A model generated the notes under the pieces. The model had not been told where the DNA came from. It did no database searches and worked only from the letters and a program-made list of their open reading frames with translations. A stretch of DNA of 5,043 nucleotides from Robiginitomaculum sp. Lineage in GTDB: Bacteria; Pseudomonadota; Alphaproteobacteria; Caulobacterales; Maricaulaceae. Shown here in pieces: positions 1 to 4,707 of the stretch (position 1 is its first letter; every line of letters starts with the position of its first letter). The translations under genes were made by a program, and so were the position numbers. The stretch covers positions 1 to 5,043 of the forward strand of contig JAESQI010000350.1 in assembly GCA_016765255.1 (NCBI GenBank), given 5' to 3'.

Positions 1-258
1 CAAATGGCAGTTATTAAACTTGCTGCTGACCGCACACCGTTCATCGATCAAGGTCAGTCCATGAACTTACATATCCGTCGAGGGATGTCTGTCGAAGAGC
101 TAAGCCGAATACATTTCGCAGGATGGGCTCTCGGAGTTAAAACTTTCTACTACTGCAGGTCAGTAACTCTGAAACGCGGTGGTATCCAATCAAAAATTGA
201 AACTCGTAGAACAGTTGAAGTTGATCTTCAATCTGACTGCGTCGCTTGTGAGGGCTAA
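1..258 (+). CDS. nrdA: Ribonucleoside-diphosphate reductase large (alpha) subunit, class I; 3' end only
   Basis: This is the C-terminal 85 codons of a gene that begins outside the window; the frame is open from base 1, so the ATG at 4 is internal. The alpha subunit reduces ribonucleoside diphosphates to deoxyribonucleotides in the cytoplasm, using a radical delivered by NrdB. Visible family hallmarks are AADRTPFIDQGQSMN, close to the conserved IDQxQSxN segment of NrdA, and then GVKTFYYCRS, whose adjacent tyrosines match the YY pair (Y730/Y731 in E. coli) of the radical-transfer path. The protein ends CVACEG: a C-terminal CxxC pair like the one that shuttles electrons from glutaredoxin or thioredoxin to the active site. 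The TAA stop directly abuts the ATG of nrdB, so the two are surely one operon. The family assignment is secure. The exact phage lineage cannot be told from this fragment. Confidence 0.93.
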   Translation, partial: QMAVIKLAADRTPFIDQGQSMNLHIRRGMSVEELSRIHFAGWALGVKTFYYCRSVTLKRGGIQSKIETRRTVEVDLQSDCVACEG

Positions 259-1527
259 ATGGCACATTCCGATCTACTTGCTTCCAGAGATAACTATAAG
301 CCCTTCCACTATCCAATGTGTTTTGAAAGGTATGTAGCAGCCCAAAACATGCATTGGTTGCCGTCAGAGGTTCCATTGTCCGATGATGTCGATGACTGGA
401 ACGATAAACTCAATGATGCTGAGAGAGAACTCCTCACCCAGTTATTCCGTTTCTTCACCCAAGCCGACACTGATATTGCCCGCGCTTATCTAGAGAGATA
501 CATCCCTGCCTTCAAACACCCTGAAGTCAGAATGATGCTGAGTGTGATCGCGACAGCTGAAGCCAATCACATGCACGCCTACTCCCTCCTGATCGATACT
601 ATAGGTATGCCTGAAACAGAGTATGCAGCCTTCCAAGAATATGAGGAGATGTCCTCAAAACATGAGTACATGTTCTCTAAAAAGGTAAGTGGATTATCAG
701 AGCGTGAAGACCTAGCTTTAGACATGGCAGTGTTCTCAGCCTTTGGTGAAGGTATGCAGTTATTTAGCTCATTTGCTATTCTGATGAACTTCCAGCGCCT
801 AGGTAAAATGAAGGGGATGTCTACAATAATCGAATGGTCTATTCGTGATGAAACCTATCACGTCGAGTCCATGATTGAACTCTTCCATATTTTCATTGCT
901 GAGAACCCAGAGATATGGACGGACGATTTTAAAGGTCACATATATCAGGCTTGTCGCGACATGGTTGATCTTGAAGACAAGTTCATTGATCTCGCATTTA
1001 AGGGTGGAGCCGTTGAAGGCATCACACCGGAAGAAACAAAAACCTACATCCGCTTTATTGCTGACCGCAGGCTCGCACAACTGGGTCTCAAGCCAAATTA
1101 CAATATTAAAGAAAATCCGTTCCAGTGGTTGGATTTCATAATCGGTGCCCCAACCCATACCAACTTCTTCGAGCAACGCTCAACTGAATACTCCAAAGAG
1201 ATTTCTGGTGATTGGAAAACAGCCTTCAATTACATCGAGCACATCAATAAATCTCACACGGATAAATATCCGGGTGGTCTACTAATTGTTACTGGAGAAG
1301 ATTGTGTATGGTGTGATCTGGCAAAAACAAAGATTGATCAACAAAACATCACTGCTCAATACGTAAATTCAAAAACCACTTATGGAGTTGAGTTACTCAG
1401 TAGAGTAGCAAAAAATTCCGTGCCACAAATCTTCGAATTACACGTTAAAGGCGAATCATTACGGCATATTGGGGGTGCTGAAGCGCTTATTACTGAGATG
1501 GAAGAGAGTTTACATTCAAACGCATAA
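259..1527 (+). CDS. nrdB: Ribonucleotide reductase small (beta) subunit fused to a C-terminal glutaredoxin domain
   Basis: This 422-residue protein has two parts. Residues 1 to about 318 are a class Ia-type R2 subunit, which makes the di-iron/tyrosyl radical passed to NrdA. By motif, the metal ligands are D70, E101, H104, E164, E198 and H201. The radical tyrosine is Y108 in EANHMHAYSLLIDT, W33 matches E. coli W48, and Y311 in NFFEQRSTEY matches the tail tyrosine of the radical path (E. coli Y356, human Y370). Residues about 338-422 form a glutaredoxin fold: CVWC at 349-352, the cis-proline VPQIF at 388-392 and the glutathione-site GG at 405-406. Ordinary R2 proteins are about 320-390 residues and end in a free docking peptide, so the domain is an addition. 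It probably reduces the CxxC tail of the neighbouring NrdA. GAGGG at 250-254, inside the nrdA end, is the likely ribosome-binding site. Two TAA stops end the gene. Confidence 0.95.
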   Translation: MAHSDLLASRDNYKPFHYPMCFERYVAAQNMHWLPSEVPLSDDVDDWNDKLNDAERELLTQLFRFFTQADTDIARAYLERYIPAFKHPEVRMMLSVIATAEANHMHAYSLLIDTIGMPETEYAAFQEYEEMSSKHEYMFSKKVSGLSEREDLALDMAVFSAFGEGMQLFSSFAILMNFQRLGKMKGMSTIIEWSIRDETYHVESMIELFHIFIAENPEIWTDDFKGHIYQACRDMVDLEDKFIDLAFKGGAVEGITPEETKTYIRFIADRRLAQLGLKPNYNIKENPFQWLDFIIGAPTHTNFFEQRSTEYSKEISGDWKTAFNYIEHINKSHTDKYPGGLLIVTGEDCVWCDLAKTKIDQQNITAQYVNSKTTYGVELLSRVAKNSVPQIFELHVKGESLRHIGGAEALITEMEESLHSNA

Positions 1528-1531
1528 TAAA

Positions 1532-1577
1532 TGTCTGTTTGAGTAGGGATTGTACATATTTCATTCCCTCCCAGACA
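1532..1577 (+). terminator. Possible hairpin after nrdB
   Basis: Just after the nrdB stop, TGTCTG (1532-1537) pairs with CAGACA (1572-1577), and inside it AGGGA (1545-1549) pairs with TCCCT (1565-1569). The hairpin is long and interrupted, and no clean run of T follows it. It could be a weak terminator or an mRNA-stabilising structure; readthrough into the repressor gene is possible. Confidence 0.3.
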
Positions 1578-1659
1578 CTGTTTCAATACAAAAATCCTAA
1601 CAACACATCTAACCACCTGTATTAATTAGATAATAAAATTCCGCTCCTCACTAACACCA

Positions 1660-1689
1660 TTGACAATACATTTTACATAATTGTGTATT
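1660..1689 (+). promoter_or_regulatory. Candidate upstream sigma70 promoter for the repressor gene
   Basis: A perfect -35 box TTGACA (1660-1665) is followed after 18 bases by TGTATT (1684-1689), only 4 of 6 to the -10 consensus. An inverted pair AATACA (1665-1670) and TGTATT (1684-1689) spans the same stretch and could be an operator. This is weaker than the second promoter at 1757-1786. Confidence 0.35.
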
Positions 1690-1713
1690 AGCGTAGATAT
1701 TGAGCTAATAATG

Positions 1714-1721
1714 TTAATGCG
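1714..1721 (+). promoter_or_regulatory. Candidate operator half-site TTAATGCG
   Basis: TTAATGCG is the exact reverse complement of CGCATTAA at 1796-1803. The two half-sites bracket the promoter at 1757-1786, an arrangement compatible with autoregulation by a looping or cooperative repressor. This is inferred from sequence symmetry only. Confidence 0.25.
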
Positions 1722-1756
1722 ACATACCGGCGTCAACAGTTCTCACTTTGTTCTCG

Positions 1757-1786
1757 TTGACTCCCCTCATGGTTGTTATCTATTAT
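1757..1786 (+). promoter_or_regulatory. Probable main promoter of the repressor gene
   Basis: TTGACT (1757-1762) and TATTAT (1781-1786) are each 5 of 6 to the sigma70 boxes, with an 18-base spacer. Transcription would begin near 1793, giving a leader of about 49 bases before the repressor ATG. The -35 box lies in the right arm of an inverted repeat, GTCAAC (1732-1737) and GTTGAC (1756-1761). Between the arms GTTCTC occurs twice (1739-1744 and 1750-1755). These repeats are plausible regulator-binding elements. Confidence 0.55.
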
Positions 1787-1794
1787 CACAATTA

Positions 1795-1812
1795 GCGCAT
1801 TAAGACATGCGT
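1795..1812. promoter_or_regulatory. Candidate operator dyad in the repressor leader
   Basis: GCGCAT-TAAGAC-ATGCGT is a near-perfect dyad placed just after the expected transcription start of the repressor gene. Its left part, GCGCATTA, is identical to the start of the dyad overlapping the integrase -10 box (4316-4332). That suggests one protein, most simply the repressor itself, binds both. Binding is inferred. Confidence 0.4.
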
Positions 1813-1841
1813 CAAGCACCAATATAAAAGGGAGCAAGAAT

Positions 1842-2501
1842 ATGGTTACACGGTTAAATGATAAAATTAAAGCTGACAGCGACAAACCTGCATTCGGAGA
1901 CCGAGTGAAGGAAAAGCGTATTGAAATGGATATGACGCAAGAAGACTTAGCAAAGAAGCTTGGCGTTAGTAGGCCCACTGTCGCACAATGGGAGCGCAAC
2001 GCTAACCCAACAGACTTACCTACTATTTCCGCTGTTGCGAAACATCTGAATACCACGGCTGAATATTTAGCCTTCGGCGTCAGAAACGAAAAAATCGTCT
2101 ACAGAACCCCTGAAGAAGACAATATGAGCATCATTAAGGAGCTTGCATTTAGCGGTCCTGACGAAAGCACAACACTGAAAAAGTGGGCTATGCCGACTGA
2201 TTGGATCAAGGATAAGCTTCGCACCAACCCTGAAGGGTTATGCGTAATAGAGTCACCTACTACGGTGGATAAAATTTCTGAGGGCGACAAAGTTCTTTGC
2301 GACACCAATGACAGGAGACCTTCACCCGAAGGACTTTTCGCTCATTGGGATGGTTACGGAGTCATAATCAATCAAATGATGATTATTCCAAATATCGGTG
2401 TTCGCGTCTTCTCGCCAAATTCAGATCGATCTTATGACGCTCAACTAGACGACATCAAACTTATTGGACGCATCAAAGGCAAATGGGGTTCCACTTCTTA
2501 G
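1842..2501 (+). CDS. HTH (XRE/CI-like) phage repressor with degenerate S24-type C-terminal domain
   Basis: The start at 1842 is chosen because AAGGGAG (1828-1834) lies 7 bases before this ATG; an in-frame ATG at 1773 has no such site and lies upstream of the predicted transcription start. The 219-residue protein has an HTH_3 DNA-binding domain at about 18-75 (MTQEDLAKKLGVSRPTVAQW, recognition helix near 43-53). After a linker it has a LexA/CI-like C-terminal half at about 120-214, ending KLIGRIKGKW, as such repressors typically do. In this family a Ser/Lys dyad drives self-cleavage after DNA damage. Here S138 sits where the serine is expected (ESPTT before EGD), but the usual lysine segment reads INQMMIIP with no lysine, so autocleavage may be lost. 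It is probably the lysogeny repressor. No cro-like gene is seen divergent from it. Confidence 0.82.
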   Translation: MVTRLNDKIKADSDKPAFGDRVKEKRIEMDMTQEDLAKKLGVSRPTVAQWERNANPTDLPTISAVAKHLNTTAEYLAFGVRNEKIVYRTPEEDNMSIIKELAFSGPDESTTLKKWAMPTDWIKDKLRTNPEGLCVIESPTTVDKISEGDKVLCDTNDRRPSPEGLFAHWDGYGVIINQMMIIPNIGVRVFSPNSDRSYDAQLDDIKLIGRIKGKWGSTS

Positions 2502-2698
2502 CTTGCCATTCTAACGTATTTTTCGATTAAGGACTCGACATGGTCAGCACGACTATGCCTCTTCCTACCTATAACAACGGATAAAAGGTCGCCATGCTCC
2601 CAGCGCGACCTAATCCACCCCTCCTTAACATCAAGACCTCTTTCGTGACACATCTCAAGAATTCCGTACTTATTGATTAGGTTGATCTTTTTTTGCAT
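2498..2698 (-). CDS. Small excisionase/AlpA-like DNA-binding protein (putative)
   Basis: This small basic protein is 66 residues from the ATG at 2698, or 67 from a GTG at 2701. GGAAG at 2711-2715 (read on the minus strand) could serve either start. The pattern resembles MerR/HTH_17-type winged helices of phage excisionases: an N-terminal helix-turn-helix-like half, W33, then GDLLSVVIGRKRHSRADHVE (37-56), comparable to the wing and following helix (G-L-V-IGRR-R---DLE) of Xis/AlpA proteins. Its place supports this: it faces away from attP, with the integrase gene on the other side, and its stop overlaps the repressor stop by 4 bases in convergent orientation. Two direct GTGACT copies 13 bases apart (minus strand, 2721-2716 and 2708-2703) lie just before the start and might be its own binding sites. 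The similarity is by eye only; it could be another small regulator. Confidence 0.5.
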   Translation of the reverse strand: MQKKINLINKYGILEMCHERGLDVKEGWIRSRWEHGDLLSVVIGRKRHSRADHVESLIEKYVRMAS

Positions 2699-2747
2699 CA
2701 CAAGTCACTTCCGTTAGTCACATGAACATAATATTCAAGGCAGAGTG

Positions 2748-2776
2748 AGATTAATTGGCTATAAATAATTTGTCAA
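2748..2776 (-). promoter_or_regulatory. Candidate promoter for the excisionase-like gene
   Basis: Read on the minus strand, a perfect TTGACA (2776-2771) is followed 17 bases later by TAATCT (2753-2748), a poor -10 with 3 of 6 matches. The start would fall near 2741, about 40 bases before the gene. A weak promoter needing activation would fit an excisionase, but the call is tentative. Confidence 0.35.
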
Positions 2777-2820
2777 GATTATTAACTTAATCATTGCGTG
2801 AGGCATCTATAGGGCTTCAG

Positions 2821-2843
2821 ATACTCACCCAATACTCACCTGA
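2821..2843 (+). repeat. Paired ACTCACC direct repeats, putative integrase arm-type sites (left arm)
   Basis: ATACTCACC occurs at 2821-2829 and again at 2832-2840, exactly 11 bases apart, the second continuing TGA. The same ACTCACC pair with the same 11-base period lies on the other side of the tRNA core at 3108-3125, and I found no further copy by eye. Tandem repeats spaced by one helical turn on both arms of attP are what phage integrase N-terminal domains bind. Confidence 0.5.
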
Positions 2844-2844
2844 G

Positions 2845-2884
2845 ATAAGCCTTCACCTGCTTTTACGAGCTTAATCAGGCTTAT
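2845..2884. repeat. Perfect 8-bp inverted repeat in the attP left arm
   Basis: ATAAGCCT (2845-2852) and AGGCTTAT (2877-2884) are perfect inverted copies separated by 24 bases. A further TCACCTG (2853-2859), part of the arm-site motif, lies between them. It may be a binding site for an accessory recombination protein or a transcript hairpin; nothing decides between these. Confidence 0.35.
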
Positions 2885-2992
2885 TGTTATTGATGGCAAC
2901 AAGGAATTGCAGATGGTTACTACTACTAAGTGTTTGTCATTACAATGTAAAATAATAATCTGACACGATATTACTTATCACACACTACATAA

Positions 2993-3037
2993 TTGGTAAT
3001 GATGAGGTCGGGAGTTCAATTCTCCCTTGCGGCACCA
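2993..3037 (+). other. attP: attP core: 3' half of a tRNA-Thr(GGT) gene (anticodon loop to CCA)
   Basis: These 45 bases read as the 3' part of a tRNA. They comprise anticodon loop TTGGTAA (2993-2999, anticodon GGT), anticodon-stem strand TGATG, variable loop AGGTC, T-arm GGGAG-TTCAATT-CTCCC (3010-3026), acceptor strand TTGCGGC, discriminator A and encoded CCA (3035-3037). The loop and variable loop are identical to those of E. coli tRNA-Thr(GGT). No D-arm or matching acceptor strand (GCCGCAA) precedes it, and the five bases before the loop pair imperfectly with TGATG, so it is not a functional tRNA. Phages that integrate into tRNA genes carry such a 3' copy in attP to restore the host gene. 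The tyrosine integrase gene ends 25 bases further on, and both flanks look like phage DNA, which points to attP rather than attL or attR. Confidence 0.82.
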
Positions 3038-3062
3038 TCTTTCACTCAATCAATTCAACAGT

Positions 3063-4313
3063 TTAGATTATTTTCTCGATGTTCTTGAAGTCTTGCATCA
3101 GACTCACACTCACCTGAAACTCACCCCTCTCAACTCTCGCCAAACTGTCTAAAGCGAGGTCATACTCATCACAAAACAAATGTGCGTAGATATTTTTAGT
3201 GAATTCTGGGGAGTGATGTCCCATTAGTTTCTGCACCAGATGTTCCCTTGCAGTACCTGAGACTACGAGAGCAGAGCCGTAGAAATGCCGAAGAGCATGT
3301 ACACCTTTTTTCTTGAGTCCCGCTCCTTCTTGTAAATTGTACCACATGGAACGAAGTATATTTCTGTAGCCTAAAGGGTTGCCGCCTTCCGTAGAAAATA
3401 CGAAATCGTCTTTATCTTTTCCCTCAATATGGATGGTGAGAAGCTCAAGCAGTTCCGGTAAAATTGGGACTTCTCGGATTCCAAAAACAGACTTTACGGG
3501 TCCGACATTACCGTAACGATCTAACTTTTGTCGAATACGAATACGCCTATTATTTAGATCAACGTGTCTCACTGGGAGTCCTAGAATTTCGCTTGAGCGC
3601 ATTCCTGTGAACAAATACATTCGAAATAATGTTCGAAGATTTATCCACCCTTTTTGGCGGTTCCCTTTTGTAGTCGCCCACTTATCAGCCAGATCATAAA
3701 TGGTCTGCATTTGAGTTGGTGTGTGCGTTAAGTTCACATCACCAACAACCGAAAAGTCATCATCTTCTTGATTGTGTAGTACCTGCAGCTTCTTACTAGT
3801 AGAAGCAATTGTGAGTCCTGCAGCCGGATCGACGTGGATTAGATCGTCATCATTTGCCCAACGGAACATATTCTTCAACAGCTCGAAGGCCATCTTAGCC
3901 GTGTACCGCGACACTTCGGCGGATAGTAAATCCTTCCGAAGTTTGACGATATCCTTCTTAGAAATGTTGCTGGTTCGAAGCACACTCATTCGTGACTCAA
4001 GGTGGTTATTCCACCTGAGCTGATATGTGTTAAGCGTCCAAGGCTCTCTCGGGTCTTTACCGTCTGAACCGATCCTAAGTGCCTCTATAAACATTTCGAA
4101 CAATTCCGAAATTCTATAATCTCTATACCCAGCGGGTAGGAGCGGAGAATCCTCTAACTTCTTGGCGAAGTGGTTTGCCAAAGCCTTTGTTGAAAAATTC
4201 TTTGTTCTCTCTTTATTTTTTTGAGTACAAAAATATTTAACTCTCCAAACCTTCCGCGTTCTAAGGCCGGTTTTGGAATCTAACTCTTTGTGTGGGAATA
4301 CTGATGTTTGCAT
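3063..4313 (-). CDS. int: Phage tyrosine integrase (site-specific recombinase)
   Basis: This 416-residue protein inserts the phage into the host tRNA-Thr gene and, with an excisionase, takes it out. It has the usual three parts. The N-terminal region of about 65 residues would bind arm sites (it contains VWRVKYF then K/R-rich strands). The core-binding SAM-like domain is at about 66-165. The catalytic domain is at about 195-390. All catalytic residues are visible: R239 in TGMRSSEILGL, K274 in GPVKS, H339 and R342 in HALRHF, H366 in LMGHH, and the nucleophile Y376 in NIYAHLF. Length and motif order are normal, so it should be active. The ATG at 4313 has no Shine-Dalgarno sequence, but a strong promoter lies right against it, suggesting a leaderless mRNA. 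The stop is 25 bases from the attP core, and the 3' coding end contains the right-hand arm repeats. Confidence 0.95.
   Translation of the reverse strand: MQTSVFPHKELDSKTGLRTRKVWRVKYFCTQKNKERTKNFSTKALANHFAKKLEDSPLLPAGYRDYRISELFEMFIEALRIGSDGKDPREPWTLNTYQLRWNNHLESRMSVLRTSNISKKDIVKLRKDLLSAEVSRYTAKMAFELLKNMFRWANDDDLIHVDPAAGLTIASTSKKLQVLHNQEDDDFSVVGDVNLTHTPTQMQTIYDLADKWATTKGNRQKGWINLRTLFRMYLFTGMRSSEILGLPVRHVDLNNRRIRIRQKLDRYGNVGPVKSVFGIREVPILPELLELLTIHIEGKDKDDFVFSTEGGNPLGYRNILRSMWYNLQEGAGLKKKGVHALRHFYGSALVVSGTAREHLVQKLMGHHSPEFTKNIYAHLFCDEYDLALDSLARVERGEFQVSVSLMQDFKNIEKII
3102..3125 (+). repeat. ACTCACC direct repeats, putative integrase arm-type sites (right arm, inside int)
   Basis: ACTCACC occurs at 3108-3114 and 3119-3125, 11 bases apart, preceded by a variant ACTCACA at 3102-3108. 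They share the 10-mer ACTCACCTGA with the left-arm copy at 2834-2843. They lie within the last codons of int (about residues 396-404, GEFQVSVSL), so this DNA both encodes the integrase tail and probably serves as its P' arm. Confidence 0.48.
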
Positions 4314-4315
4314 AC

Positions 4316-4332
4316 GCGCATTATCAATGCGC
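4316..4332. promoter_or_regulatory. Candidate operator dyad over the int -10 box
   Basis: GCGCATT-ATC-AATGCGC is a perfect 7-bp dyad with a 3-base centre. It covers the -10 hexamer of the int promoter (4320-4325) and sits between it and the start codon, so a bound protein would block RNA polymerase. It shares GCGCATTA and ATGCG with the dyad in the repressor leader, making the repressor the likeliest ligand. Confidence 0.45.
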
Positions 4333-4348
4333 CACGCAATACTGTCAA
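4320..4348 (-). promoter_or_regulatory. Strong sigma70 promoter of int, giving a leaderless transcript
   Basis: On the minus strand TTGACA (4348-4343) and GATAAT (4325-4320) are separated by exactly 17 bases, nearly full consensus. Only 6 bases separate the -10 box from the int ATG at 4313, so transcription should begin at or within a base of the A of the start codon. A second inverted repeat, CGCCAC (4330-4335) and GTGGCG (4351-4356), brackets the -35 box, and the palindrome GTTAAGTTAAC (4356-4366) lies just upstream of it. Confidence 0.7.
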
Positions 4349-4386
4349 CGGTGGCGTTAAGTTAACCAAACAACTCAATGTCAATA

Positions 4387-4707
4387 TTACTGACTATTTT
4401 CGCCGTAACGAATTTGAAACTCAGTTAGAATTTCATCAATAGCAATATTGTCTCTCTTACATGACAAGTATGCACGAGCCATCAGAGCATCATAAACCGC
4501 TGAATCAGTCTGAGTTATTTGTTGTGTTGGGTCTTCAATCCCCGGAGGAATTGGAGGGTCTTCGCAATTCCTCAGGCTTTGAGGGATGATCGGAGTTATA
4601 ACTATTGGTTCCGTCGTCTGGAAGGGCGTCCCTGAACATCCTGTCAATCCTAGCGTAAGTATCGCGAAGAACAGGAGCGACCTCACCATCATCTTCTGGT
4701 GGAGCAT
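4387..4707 (-). CDS. Rz1-like outer-membrane spanin lipoprotein
   Basis: The protein joins with the Rz-type partner to span the periplasm and disrupt or fuse the outer membrane in the last step of lysis. It has a lipoprotein signal: basic residues, then LLFFAILTLGL, then the lipobox LTGC, whose Cys (residue 24 from this start) would be lipidated, leaving about 83 mature residues. The mature part is rich in proline (TPIIPQ, DPPIPPG) and keeps two further Cys (NCEDPP and LSCKRD) in the C...PP...C pattern of P2 LysC/Rz1-like proteins. The start at 4707 has GAGG six bases upstream; an ATG at 4719 in the same frame has no ribosome site. The gene begins inside the rz gene in another frame and runs 148 bases beyond the rz stop, the classic overlapping spanin layout. 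The identification rests on architecture and motifs, not on strong sequence identity. Confidence 0.8.
   Translation of the reverse strand: MLHQKMMVRSLLFFAILTLGLTGCSGTPFQTTEPIVITPIIPQSLRNCEDPPIPPGIEDPTQQITQTDSAVYDALMARAYLSCKRDNIAIDEILTEFQIRYGENSQ

Larger units (their letters stand above)
2702..3062. other. Non-coding attachment region between excisionase-like gene and integrase
   Basis: This 361-base stretch has no convincing gene. From left to right it holds the leader and possible promoter of the excisionase-like gene, the left ACTCACC pair, the 8-bp inverted repeat, an A/T-rich part with the small palindrome TTACA-A-TGTAA (2940-2950), the tRNA-Thr core, and 25 bases leading to the integrase stop. 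The layout fits a complete phage attachment site of about 300 bp: P arm, core, and a P' arm that runs into the int gene. Confidence 0.6.

Noticed and set aside
4..258. A free-standing 84-residue gene starting at the ATG at base 4
   Set aside because: The frame is open to base 1 and the protein is plainly the C-terminal end of NrdA, so this ATG is an internal methionine.
137..376. Minus-strand open frame across the nrdA/nrdB junction
   Set aside because: It overlaps two well-supported genes on the other strand and shows no recognisable domain or ribosome site.
799..1176. Minus-strand 125-codon open frame inside nrdB, with a plus-strand one at 875-1141
   Set aside because: Both are shadows of the conserved NrdB coding sequence and have no independent support.
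1773..1841. Longer repressor start adding 23 residues
   Set aside because: It would lie upstream of the predicted transcription start near 1793 and has no ribosome site, while AAGGGAG precedes the ATG at 1842.
1733..2056. Minus-strand open frame opposite the repressor promoter and HTH region
   Set aside because: I considered it as a divergent cro-like gene, but the product is hydrophobic/Ser-rich with no HTH motif and is antisense to the repressor.
3010..3026. Terminator hairpin GGGAG/CTCCC after int
   Set aside because: It is the T-arm of the tRNA fragment, and no T run follows it on the minus strand.
2900..3037. A complete tRNA-Thr gene
   Set aside because: No D-arm, no 5' acceptor strand and a mismatched anticodon stem are found upstream of the loop; only the 3' half is present.
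3772..4023. Plus-strand 83-codon open frame inside int
   Set aside because: It is antisense to the core-binding and linker part of a well-supported integrase gene and shows no features of its own.
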